From NCBI GenBank assembly GCA_944470555.2, contig OX104134.1, forward strand, positions 101,674,701-101,738,700: a DNA stretch of 64,000 bases, written 5' to 3'. The stretch is from Heterobilharzia americana. Its lineage: Eukaryota > Platyhelminthes > Trematoda > Strigeidida > Schistosomatidae. This document shows positions 13,111 to 25,000 of this stretch, one piece after another. The translations under genes were made by a program, and so were the position numbers. Under the pieces are notes generated by a model, which was not told the origin of the DNA, did not search any database, and worked only from the letters and a program-made list of their open reading frames with translations. Within the stretch, counting starts at the first letter, position 1, and each line of letters starts with the position of its first letter.

Positions 13111-16100
13111 GCACAATTTATTGCTTATAGTCATGCCTTGATTTGGCTAACGAAAACGGAATAACTCGGTGCAGCCAAGATTCAATGGTAACAGTCATCA
13201 ATAGTGGATGTAATATGCTGAAATTATTGTGGCTGTAAAAAGATGGACGAAAAGTCTCACCAATCAAGTTTGCATGAACATGTTACCCCTAAATACGCTG
13301 CTGAGAAAAGTTGGGCTAGCAAATAAAACTTGTATTTACAACCCTATTCATATGAAAACAGAGTAGATCATCAGTAGTCGGCTAAACTGCAGTGTGAACC
13401 TGTTTATATGACCACTAGCCATCAACTAAAAGCAAACAAATAAATTTTATCTAAACAAGAAAATAGCAAGTGACTTTCATCATTCAAAATACTTATCGGA
13501 ATTCATTTGACGGAAAGAGCTAAATAGCAAATAACTTCACTTATTTCCTATATGCCAATTTTTTCCTACTAAAAACAACAACAGATTACTGAAAGAGAAT
13601 TCAATGTAGTATTGGATATTTTACAAAACAGAAATTGAACAACTGCAGCTTTATAATGCTGACAGTAAGAAAAAATCAGATTACAAACAGACAAATTTAA
13701 CTTCAGAATCTATTTTTGTCGCATCAATGAGGGAAAAATGCACATTAAAGAAATAATGGATACTAAACCCGTGTGCGTAGAATAAACTGTAGGATTGGAT
13801 ATTTTCCTCTCTGTTCATTTGTGTATATAAAGCTGCATGTGCTATTCTGTTTCCTACTCATTTTAGACAAACACAGCAACAACTAACATCTACGAAGATA
13901 CACTCACAAATAAGTGGGCGAATATATCAGCAAATACATACACTTAAACAAACACATCCTTATACTGAAACATACTCTACTGAGCCATAATCTAAGATCT
14001 GCTCATATTCCGTAAGCTGATTGGCTATTTCAGTAGTCAACTCATATTATAGTTGAAAGTAAGCCATGTAAGACAGGATAATAAAAATAATAAGATAATA
14101 ATCGCCTCATTTGCTATATGATTTTTATTACTGTGATAACAGTTCACCAAGTACCACAAGGAACACTTAATATATTGTCAATATAACCATAAAGAAGTAA
14201 TTTTGACCTGTTATTTCTGCTGTTGCGCTGATATCCGAAAACACGGATGTCATGAAAAGGTCCCAATAGGTCATGTATAATTCATATCATTTCGCAAGCA
14301 AGGTGAGTAGTATTTTCTAAGTTATCTTAAGTCCTTTGATTGATTGCTACAACATGCATCAAACGAAGCTTTTAGCCATTTACAAGTGAATATATGTTTT
14401 ATCAATTAGCAAGTATATTTGATGCAAATTTTGTTGCATCAGTCCTTTTGCCTCATCGTTATTCACTTGGTACGAAGTTTTGTCACTGACAGATACCCTT
14501 AATTTGCTTTATACTTCAAAACTGATAAAATGATTATATTCCAGTTACATAATCGATGGTCAGGAAGCAGTGAATATCTCTAATGAACCAATTCAAAACG
14601 CATCGCTAGTATTAATCGAAAACTTTCATGCTTGTGTTTGCCTTGATAACCAGCTTTATGGAAGTTAATGGTTTATGGATTTCGATGTTAATTGTTTCTT
14701 CATTTAAATAACCATTTTTTACGGTAAAAGCAATAAGTATCCTCCCGTACTAGCTCTAATTTTTTTCTTGAAATTAACTCTATCTCTTGTAAATAACAGC
14801 TCATGGTACTAAAACTTTCAGAAAAAAATGTAAAGCCTGAAAAGCTAGGAATGTTTTATCCCAATGAAAATCTAGATTGCAATCCTGTGGTAGCATCTGA
14901 CTAGAAACAAGTTGGTTTCACCGGAGTTAGAAGTTTAAGTGAAATAAGAACAGAACTCTTCACTTACTTCGTTTCGCTGTCTTTATCCATACACAGATTA
15001 ACTCAATTAATATTAAGTTTTTTTCCATTGGGAGAAAGTGGTGAAGTAAGAAAGAGATGTCGTCAATACTCCCAGATTTGAATAGCTATTTCTTTTAGAC
15101 ATCTTGTTTATATTTTTGTGTATTTTCAGTGATAAAATAATTAGCCAACCAGAAAGCCAACTTACTTTTGGATCCTTAGTTGCTAATTTTCGATCAGTTA
15201 GTTCCAATTAGCCTCAGTCCCAAACTATTCATTATGAAAGCAATAATTTTCTGTAGAACCAGTTGGTAAATTATTAGCAGACCGCATGTTTCATGTTGAC
15301 AAATCTCACAGTTGAACAGTTTTTCAATTGCTTAACCGTAGTTTCAAAAAGGTTTCTATTAGAAACCTCCCAGACATGATGAAAACCTGTCATCGCCAAC
15401 ACAAAAGGCACCATAAACCAAAGAAATATATACCAGCAAACAACAGCAGCGACGAAAAGAAATCTAGAGATCAGTGCAAGTGGTTTCAAAATACTCATGC
15501 TGTTCGACCTTATATTCCGCTAATTTTTTTGACTCCTCATATCTGCTGTATGAACAACAGCAACTATCCGTTGGGTTCGTAGTCGTTAATTTCAGTCAAA
15601 TATAAAAGAGAAACGTATATGATGTTAGTGCTCATCTTTTTTTCTATTGTTTAGATATAAAGGACTTACACAAACTGTCAATGAGATGTCTGCTATCAAA
15701 TCAAAATTAGGGATGATAATCAATTTATCAGACTTAATAAGAAAGAAAATTACTTCTGGATACATAACGTGAATTTGAAGACTTTTAGTTCGCTTCATCA
15801 ATCCAACTTCGTTTTATACAGCATAATAAATCGTATATTTTAGTCTTAATATTTATCTCGAATAACTCTGGAAATTTATCTCTTGCCCAGTAGTTACAGT
15901 TGTAATTATGTCACATATTTTATAACATGAAAAACAACACAGCTGAATAGTAGTTTTCTTAGTTTTATGAGTCTGTGTATCAAATATTAAAAGAAACTCT
16001 CTGCAAGACTAATAATCACATGGTTTGACCGGTAAAATATGAAATGGATAAAATAAATCATGCATAATGGAAGCCAACTTAAAATAATAACGCGAATAAT

Positions 16101-18430
16101 GTGGAATGCAGTAAGTATTCTTTGGCAGACTAGAAGAGAAGAAATGATGAACCCATGAAGATATTTTCCTCTACTTTTAAAACGTGTTTTGATTGAATCG
16201 AAAAATATGGTGGTCCACAGTAATTGTAGCCTAGAATTTTATTCATCTGTATCTATGAGTAACATTAGAAATTTATTAACCATCCCATAAGTGAACTAAG
16301 TGGCGTTTTCTTTCTTCTGTCAGTCTAATGGGTACTTTATGCAGTTTTCATTACGTCAGTTGCACCATCTTGACCACTTGCACGTAAACAGAAATAACAG
16401 TAATCCTGACAGAAAACATGTTGGGAAGGCGTACAACAAGGAATCCAACTGCACTAAAGTGAACTTATTGATTTTGTATGATTGTGTCTAACCAAGAAAA
16501 GTGATAATCAGTGAAAATAACAGATGTAAAATGAATAAAGAACTGGCTACATTAGCATCATGAATATGTTTGACTTATGAAGAGGAATAACTGATTGATT
16601 TATCTGCACCGTTCTTTCTGACTGTAATGAGGTCATCAGATACTTTCGAGCTCTGATTCGTAATAACTCATGAATCCGCTAAGGTAGTTCATGCTCTTGT
16701 GTGCTACTAAGAACAATAAAAGAATTACTGATGAGCATCTTTAGCTCCGGTACACAACAGTCGTGGCAGTATTGAAGAACAGAATGTGACATAGTATATG
16801 TAATACTTTTTAAAGAAATCCTAGTCGGTCGATACTCTTAAGACTATGAATAATTTTGCGTACCCTGATAAAGATACAGATTTAAGGCTCTACATTCATC
16901 TCTTGATATTTCAAAAATGGATTTTAAATCCTAAAAAAAACATTAAAGATCGGTTTTTGCATTCCTTAGGCAAACAAACTGCTCTCTGTCAGATGGAAAC
17001 AAAAATTGGAACCTGTGACCCCTTGTTTGTGACAAGATTGGATTACTCGACGGAATGTCGTCATTTCCTCTAAAGAAATGACAATGTATTTAAAATGCAA
17101 GACCAAGTGGTGTGACTTCTTAAATAAGGTCATTATTCGAATTGCCCTAATTAAATTAAATGTACTTGCCAGTTTTCTAAGTGAAAGTTTTTAGTGTTGA
17201 TTGCATATTAAAACAATTAAGTTATCGAAAAAGTGATGCAATAACACACCTATTAGTGACAACCTGATTCTAATGAATAGTAAGTGCAACTTTATGTTGA
17301 GTCACAATCAGTCCAAGCTACTGAAAGCCAAGGATAAAAAAAAAGCCATTTTCAGGAGAACTGGTAAGTACACAACTTTTCAGCTCAATTTCTAGAGGTA
17401 AGTTTTAGGCTTTCAAACGTGTTCAAGCATATTCTTCCATTGTTTTAAATTACTAACCGTAGGTTAGTGCATTCAGTTGGTATATATATGATAAGTAGAA
17501 AAACAATTCCTAGTCAAAACATTTTCATTTTGAAATTTATTCTATTGTCTAACTATCCAGTTTTACCAGTCTGAACTATTGAAATACAGTTTCAAAGAAG
17601 GATCAGGAACCAAGTGTAACATGCAGTACATGTTGTTGACTTGAAACTGGTCGACTTTCCATATAATTTTTTTCAGCTCATCAAATACGTGAGCATTTGT
17701 AGGACTTCACCGGCAGGATACATAGAAAATGCCAGCCTGTATATTGTACCTGGAGAGTTTTCAGAAAACATATATTCGTAAAACTGTTAATTAGGCAGAC
17801 GTGAGCAGTGCTGGATTCTTTTCAGAATAAAAATAAAAAAATGGCACCGTTAAAATATCCGCTAAGCAATCAGAAATAGAAGTGGTACTAAAATGAAATG
17901 GAATACATCTTTGACAGTGCCGTAAAGCACACGGCCTACTGTCTGAAATCTCTAGCTAGTAGCTATCGTGGTACTGAAAAGCCCAGTCTTAGCAACCAGT
18001 GGTGATACTTTTGGGGAAAAATAGTTGTAAATTGAAGTGGTTTGCTAGAAGAAGTTACAGTTAGATCTCTTTCGCAGTAAATTCATTTGCAAGCGCTATT
18101 TACAAATCAGAATCATTCGTTATCTGTATGTCATGCTGACGGAAAAATATGTTCAGTTTTCAGAATACCGACTTTAATGTACTGAAGATCAAAATCAGGA
18201 GGACGTAATACTTCTCGACAACTTTTTATCCCTCAGTTGAGAGGATGAGTATTACGGTGAATTTCAAAAGTAAACTTTTTTCTTAGTCTTTAAGCCAAAT
18301 CATCTGAATTGAAGTAAGAATATCACCTAAATAAATTTTAGTTGGTCTTAACCACTACCCCATGCTAAGACAAATCATTCACGGAATACAGTACTTCCTG
18401 CGTATTTTACTCCTAAACATAATTCCTGAT
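13111..18430. other. Long AT-rich stretch without supported gene
   Basis: Only short open frames on both strands, none with a convincing domain or splice context. A 74-codon - strand frame at 15274-15498 is hydrophobic and is discussed among the rejected items. Confidence 0.45.
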
Positions 18431-18439
18431 TGTCTTCCA

Positions 18440-18505
18440 ACTTGTTTCAGCCTGAAGTGATATTTATAGAGTTTTAAAAATTCCCATTATGTAAATTAGA
18501 ACAAG
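18440..18505 (-). repeat. Inverted PLE-end-like segment at the 5' side of a PLE copy
   Basis: Bases 18469-18505 repeat at 35296-35332 with 36 of 37 identical. At 35.3 kb the same bases continue into the (inverted) terminal repeat with agcctgaag...gaaaacaata that ends the PLE at 19.7 kb. Here they sit head-to-head with PLE coding sequence, that is, inverted relative to the element body. Inverted terminal pieces at the 5' boundary are known for Penelope insertions. Applying that to this copy is inference. Confidence 0.5.
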
Positions 18506-19740
18506 TTAGTGAAGGACATACCTCATTAAAATTTTAACTTTCACTTGTGAGGAAGAAAATGCTACTAAACTAAACCTCTTGGATGTCTTGCTAAGCAGAA
18601 GAGAAGACGGTTCACTTATCAGATGTGCTTACAAGAAGACTACATCTATAATTCAGTACACACATTTTCTTAGCCATGTACCCATCCTGTAGAAAGCAAA
18701 CCTGGTTAAATGCCTCACTAACGGGGAGAAAAGAATATGTTCGGATGAATTAGTATAGAATGATTCAGAATACATTGGTCGAAATGGGCTACCCCAACAG
18801 TTTTATAAAAAGACACATGAACAAAACAAGGGGAAGTAAACCCGGAATTACTGCCTTTCAAAAGAAACTGTTTTTCATGAAATTGTAATTTAATGGAGAT
18901 ATAGACAGAGAAGTTCGATATCAGAAAGTCTCTAGAGCCATTAAGAGGACTTTTTACGCCACACCAATCTATCATTTTCCAGTCGACCAACTGTTTCTGC
19001 TCTGGCTTTGCCATTTCTGTGTACTAAAACGTTTAGCTGCTCCTGTGCGGAAGGCTATGTTAGGCGTACTACTAGACAACTTAACAGACGTGTTGCTGAT
19101 TATCTACTTTCGTGGTTGAGAAAGGGACAGATAAAATGCATCTGAAGTTCGGTTTTATCGCAATTCCTTGGTAGTGGTTACTTGGTAGATAAGAACGATG
19201 CTTTCACGATTATTCACTCCACACCACCTCATCCTTGAAAGGTATTCCAACTCACCTTTTACACATAGCAGAAGCTGTGGGAATTCGAGCTAATAACCTT
19301 GGTCTTCGTATTCAGAAGAATTTTGTGCATCCCTTATCTCTTCCTTGGCCAAGTTATACTTGATAACTTTATCACTGAGGTTTTTCCCACCCCTTTCATA
19401 CACTAACTATGCTAGTTTAGACTCAGTTTATCCACCTATCTCGTCCTTCAGTATTATGCAGCTTTTATTTTCCCAAGCTTTTAACCCACTGTTATTATCG
19501 GATTGTCATCATTTTCATGCTGCTTTCTTGGATCTTATCACTATTATCCTCTATATTGCCTATGCTCAGGTCAACGTTATCACTTTTATTACTAGTATTA
19601 TTATCACCGTCGTTATTTTAAAACATTTATCACATTAACCGACAAATCTACCTGACTGGTTTTATTTCAAATATATTCAGCTATTTGTATTAGAGTAAAG
19701 CCTGAAGATCTAATTGAAAACAATACTGTTCATATTTACA
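18506..19740 (+). mobile_element. Penelope-like element 3' half (RT end, GIY-YIG endonuclease, 3' UTR)
   Basis: Peptide blocks appear in PLE order with several stops and frame changes. They are TCEEENATKLNLLDVLLSRR, then QYTHFLSHVP and NLVKCL (18530-18715), MIQNTLVEMGYPNSFIKRHM (about 18760), VSRAIKRTFYAT (about 18935) and a GIY-YIG domain with CSCAEGYVRRTTRQL (about 19045). The C-terminal block HIAEAVGIRANNLGLRIQK lies near 19265, followed by FVHPLSLPWP. After the stop comes about 380 bases of AT-rich 3' untranslated sequence ending in the repeat agtaaagcctgaagatc/gaaaacaata (19694-19727). The Cys pair and YIG-like core fit a PLE endonuclease; the copy is non-functional. The antisense 98-codon frame over 18718-19014 is a shadow. 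Confidence 0.8.
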
Positions 19741-20140
19741 GAAGATAAATAATAGTTTTTTAACTACAGAGAAAATACTAGGAGTCTTATGAATGATGCA
19801 ATCCGCTATAAGTCTAGCTAGCCCTTTTGTGCTATTTAAATCCTTGAATGTTCCACACGACTCATATAAAAAATATTTGCACACAAAAATAACTTCAATG
19901 AATAATATGCTTCACTTTAGAACAACTGAAATAACTCAACTACGATCTCAGACAAATTTTTATATTTTATTTATTTCTAAAATTCATTTGAACATGCAAA
20001 ACTGAATCAGTTCTGCTTTCTTCACAAACATATTGCTTTCAGTGTCAACGGTATATCAAGTAGTTCACAAAATTTGATGACACTTTTAATAGTGACACCA
20101 CAAAACTATTGTTCTACTTAATGTTGTTAACTGTATCATC

Positions 20141-20296
20141 CCGCCGGTGATATGACCGAAGCGGTCAACCTTTGGTTTGAGTCTCAGGGGGAAAAGAATC
20201 ACTCCTTAGAAGGCAGGTACATCCAGTTGACGAGTAATAAATAGGAGAAAACGCATGTCCTGAAATCCACTCCCAGCCAGTATCTATCATCACTAC
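20141..20296 (+). repeat. Hammerhead-carrying SINE (Sm-alpha type)
   Basis: A tRNA-like head (atatgaccgaagcggtcaac, then B-box-like tggtttgagtctcag) leads into the hammerhead region at 20220-20272 and a short tail. The order and spacing match the copies at 4.9 and 42.35 kb. Confidence 0.72.
20220..20272 (+). ncRNA. Relic hammerhead ribozyme
   Basis: atccag, core ttgacga, a stem II with loop aaata, then gagaaaacgc, the cleavage triplet GTC and ctgaaatcc. Against the hammerhead rule CUGANGA...GAAA, position C3 is T and stem II is weakened (gtaat against taggag), so cleavage is unlikely. Of the copies here it retains one of the better cores. Confidence 0.6.
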
Positions 20297-20299
20297 TTT

Positions 20300-21440
20300 T
20301 CTACTTAACTGAAGGTTTTTAACATTTCTTGTTGACTGGAATAATTAGCGACTGAGCCTGAGAAACTGTGAAAGTGCATTAACAAACCAAAACATGTATT
20401 AAATAATACATGTTACTTGCCTTCGGGTATTATTTGGGAAATCGATAAGAACCACATAGCATTAAAAGCTGTTCAACTTCGTGACTTTTCAGCAGTAGCC
20501 AACAATATTTACAAAAATGACTTTTCCACCGAACAATTAGTTGAATATCAACAGAACGCTTATTGGTAACTATGTTTGAGATGAATTTTCTGAAATTCTA
20601 AGGGCTAACTCTGTGGCAGCCAACAGGTCAGAAGAAAATATAACAACTACCTAAAACATTGAATAATGGTTTCACCATTACATGGAATGACGAAAAAACA
20701 AAAAGAATAAGAAAGCATTGACTAAGGAAGATATCTTTTAAATAGAGATGCGATTACAATCATTAATATCCAATATACATGATCAGTCAGATAATGAATA
20801 CGTTTATTCCATTGGAACTGTCCTTGGGTAAAGAAGTGTGGATTTTTATCACCCTGTTTATACACCCTTTAGTTTATATGTTAGAAACAAATCGTAATCA
20901 GCTACAGAGATTTAAATCATATGTACCACTCAAATTTCTATCCCAGTAAGGCTTCAAAAGTAGATGACTGTAGAAGCTTCGAACTTATGAAGTTAACTAA
21001 ACCATGTGAAACAAACTCCAGAAAATTTTCATTTGTTGGTGTCAACCACCTTTAATCCTTTTATAATGAGGAAACTTCACTACTTCCTCATCCATTTTAG
21101 CCTCAAGAATATAAGAAACACATAAGCTTATCGGGTTCTGTTTGTATGAAGAACTAAGATACGTAGCTGTTCACCCCTCCATAATTAGTTTTGCTTACTT
21201 TAAAAAAATCAAGAGGTGAGCTAAACTGAGAAGAGGAAAGTTTTATCATCCTGAAACCTGAGACACAAATTGGTTTATAAGTTATTTGACCTATTTTTAA
21301 TGCTGATGGTTGTCATTTAAGACTAACCTTTCCTTCCGACTGCTTTAAAAGTCGTTGAAACATAGTCTCTAAAAATATGATTTTGAAACCTTAATTATTT
21401 TTATAATGCATACTATTTATTATAAATACGTTGTAGAATA
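20300..21440. other. Presumed 5' flank of the synaptotagmin-like gene
   Basis: No coding sequence or repeat was recognised. The promoter and any 5' untranslated exon of the gene starting at 21456 should lie here, but I see no decisive promoter element. Confidence 0.35.
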
Positions 21441-21455
21441 GTGATTGAATGAAGT

Positions 21456-22003
21456 ATGCCACCTACACATAACTCGTTAAATGAATATCTCAACGCAGAA
21501 CGAGTGGAAACAGATGGCGTGCAACAAAAGGCATGGCTTACAAGTTCAATTATTAAAATTTTACTATTTATCCTCGGAGCAATCCTACTATGTTCAATAG
21601 TATTGATTCTGCTCGCCACAGCCCTAACACATACGTCTTGGTTTCTTCGCCGAAGGCGTTCTTGTCAAAGACGATTGGATGGATCAAACAGACCGAAATT
21701 TACAGTGAAAGACTTTATTTTAAACTACTTCTGTATAGCAGTCGAAGCACTCGCAATAAACTTCAAAATGATGATGAAACTACATCTAAGGCAGCAAAGT
21801 CATCAAACCAAAAGTCAGTTGAAAAGACCTGTGAACAACCTTCACTGCCTTTAAGGTTTCAACCGGAGAAACTCTACGGAGCTACCAAAACAATGCAGAG
21901 AGATAGGTACCGAAAAGCAAGTTGCATTAATCTACCGCTACATCCCCAGCAAAAGCAATATCGGAAGAAATCTATGCTTGACCAATTTATGTTTACTGAG
22001 CAG
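21456..22003 (+). CDS. 5' coding part of the synaptotagmin-like gene, frame changes twice
   Basis: The start at 21456 follows an in-frame stop (21450-21452). The first frame gives the N-terminus, membrane helix and RRRR, and remains plausible to about 21700. From about 21790 a second frame reads naturally (KSVEKTCEQPSLPL, RFQPEKLYGATKTMQRDRYRKA), and from about 22004 the third frame carries on into the C2 exon. Possible short introns that fit the phases are 21705-21790 (GTGAAA...CTAAG) and 21921-22003 (GTTGCA...GAGCAG). Schistosome genes often have very small 5' introns, but these donors are weak. Indels in a pseudogene or in the assembly would also explain it. Confidence 0.55.
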
Positions 22004-25000
22004 AGAAGAAGTTCAAACTGTCAGATTCGAACAGCCTATCAAGAAGTAACCTCTCTATCCATCACTCTCATCTAGTAGGTAGTGATAAGATTCATTTCGA
22101 AACATCTAAATTCCCAACAGAAGATAAAGCTGAACAGAAAGATATTCAAATCGTCCCTTCAAATTCTACATATATATCTAGTTATGATCAAAACTGTGGC
22201 CGCAAAACATCCATTTCAACAGAAGATTCTAAATTCTTTTGTCAAGTTCCGAAAGATAACTGTCTGGCCGTCCCTACAATTACACGGAGAGCTTCGGCTA
22301 CAGACTATGAACTCCTTGACAATCGCTCCACTAAATTAAGGAAAGTATCGCAGACACCAATTTCTATAACGATAACTGATGCACAATCTGATCTTGGTGA
22401 CAGTGTAAATGTGAAGATGGAGGATGTGCTTTTCCCCAGTACTTCAGGATTATCACTGGAGGACCCTAGAGTGACTCGACGAAACAGTTTTTTGTCTTAT
22501 TCAACAGTTCTGGGAATAACGAGTAAAGAAGATTTAGGATCTGGAGGAGCTGAAAACAACATTTCCTGTGTTGTGCAGCCAGTATTTTCTGAAAAAGGGA
22601 ACAAGATTGAGAGTTCTTCATCATTTTCTAATGTCATACACCTGGATCAGTCTTCACTGCAGAACAAAAATATTGACAAAATCAGTAGCTTTCCCAAACG
22701 ACTTCCACCACCTATCACATATGACTGGATGCAATTTCCCGCCGGCATTATGGCTATTGGTATTAAGTACTTACCACAAGTTAATGCGAAGGAAGATCAA
22801 ATCTTAGTCACTTTACATGCTGCCAAGAATCTTTTGTCACCCCGATTATGGCACAAAACAACATTTAATGTTCAGTGCACCATCTCAGCTAAAGACTATT
22901 CGGAGACATTCATGGTTCACAGTAAGGAAAGTGAATTTGGCTGCCTATATTTTTTAAATCACAACACGGTTTCAATGAATATACCTGTGCAGAGAAGTTC
23001 AAAGGCTCCTGAAGTAAATGATACTGAAATACCGAAAATACTCATTACACTTAATATCTTTGAGTCCATTCCTAAGTGGTCTGGTGATAGAGAATACTAT
23101 CATGGCTCTTGTAGTTTGTCAACAGAGGAACTTGCTATTGGTCAAGATAATTTTGAACATATTGGCTGGTGCCTGGTTGAAGAAGCCTACCCAGTAAGTA
23201 ATGACCGTATTTTTTGCTAAACTCATTCTTACCGTTGTTTGTGTCAACAGATCCACTCATTTACTTTAGTCAAAAATGTCACATAAATATGTCACTACAG
23301 TTTTGAAATTAAGTGGTTGTAATACAATTTAGTTTGACTTTCTTAATACTAAATCAGTACCTTTTTTTAAGATTCTGTGTGAAACAGGAAGTAAAGTATG
23401 CAGATAAAATGTCAAAGTTTGGTAAGACTTAGTTAATTCAAAGTAATGTACAACTACCTTCTTTATAACCTTGTTAGTTTTAGAAAGTACATTAAGCAGT
23501 TTAAAATTGTCCTGCACTGTTGTACGAAGATTGAGAAAACTACAAAACTTTTAAGCTGTGCATTTGTGACGTGTGCAATGCCTTTCGTCGAAACGCAGCT
23601 CAATGATAACTACTAAATTCATAAGAGGCGAAAAGGTGCAACCAGTCTGAGATAAGCAACGATAAAATCTGAACTACATCTTAGCTAAGAAGAGTGACCC
23701 TAAAGGTTACCCCTGCAACCACAGATCTAACCAGTCATACTTCTTCATTTCGCACTGATGGGTGTTTTTTTATATAATCAAAAAACCTAATTGATCATTT
23801 CAGTAAGCGCTAGCGTGCCTTTACAGTCATGTCCTGTATTTTCTTAATGTTTCATGTAACGTTTATAAGTACACTGATAGTTGAAAGTAACAATGCCAGA
23901 AGCTTACCTAAATGGTTTGTAGAAAAAAGGCTGAGAATTTTTTTCGAATTTTGCCTATTTCTAGTCATTTATCCGAATGACAAGTGCATATTTTCACTAA
24001 CATACAGCAATTACATTATTTTCTACTTATCACCTTAGACTAATGAAAAATACCTCTAGCAAAGCAAATTCAGCATGCTTTATGGTCATCATGTCAACAG
24101 GTTTAGTTAATCCAGCTTGGTATTCATCATGGACTGAAATCATTCGGAGGAACATTAGAAACCTAGGAGCACTCACAGGTGTTTCGTCCTAGTACGGGAC
24201 TCCTTGGCAGTGCGCACCCACGACCCCGCCAGGTATCGAACCTGCCACCTTCAGGTTCCGTGGCCTGCACGTTACTATTGAGTCACTGAGTTGGAATCCA
24301 GTGGTCCATATTTCCAACTTCTATAAAGCACGACCTTTATTGAAAAAAAGCGGGTACTTTCAACACCACAACCATGGTAAATGTGTTTAAATCAACCAGA
24401 AAACCATGAAAATATGAGAGCTTAGCCTTCCTAGAAAAGGATTCTTCAGTAGTGCACACTCATGATGTCATCAATGAGTAGAACTCAGGACCGTCAGGTT
24501 TCCCCTTTAGCTGAAATACCTGTTTGCAATTCTTATATCTTAAATGCGTATGAATCAAATGTTCTTATACTTCTGAAAGACAATGCATTATTTGACTATT
24601 CTCCAAATTCACTGAGATAACCATTAATAATAATTATAAATCATCGAAAAGGAAAAGTTTCTTCGCTGAATTATCTCTTCTCTACAATTATAAACCCCTT
24701 TTCCTGATATATAGAAGTGTACATTCCGTTAGCTGTCAGTAATAGGAGTTAGAAATAAATATGTCCAAACAAATATACTAAATGATTTACACATGGAATG
24801 ATGGACAGCTCATACATTTCTTTGCCCTATAGAATATAAATATTACTACTGACGTTTTGTGAACAGGCTTTGATACACTTTGTTGTTCTCATTTTCTGCA
24901 TAAGTTACAGGTTAGTAACGTAATAAATGTCCTAAAAGGCCAAAATTACACAACTAGATTTTGTGATCACGATATCAGTAAAGTAAATATTTCACCTGTA

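Noticed and set aside
15274..15498. 74-codon - strand frame with a strongly hydrophobic stretch, suggestive of a membrane protein exon
   Set aside because: No conserved motif, no partner exon with matching phase, and the length is within chance for AT-rich DNA. It stays possible but unsupported.
18718..19014. 98-codon - strand open frame
   Set aside because: It covers the + strand PLE blocks (NGYP-like and RTFYAT-like segments), which are the better explanation.
21700..21854. Continuation of the first synaptotagmin-like frame to its stop at 21852
   Set aside because: After about 21700 this frame turns into unconvincing sequence, while a second frame becomes protein-like and leads on toward the C2 exon.
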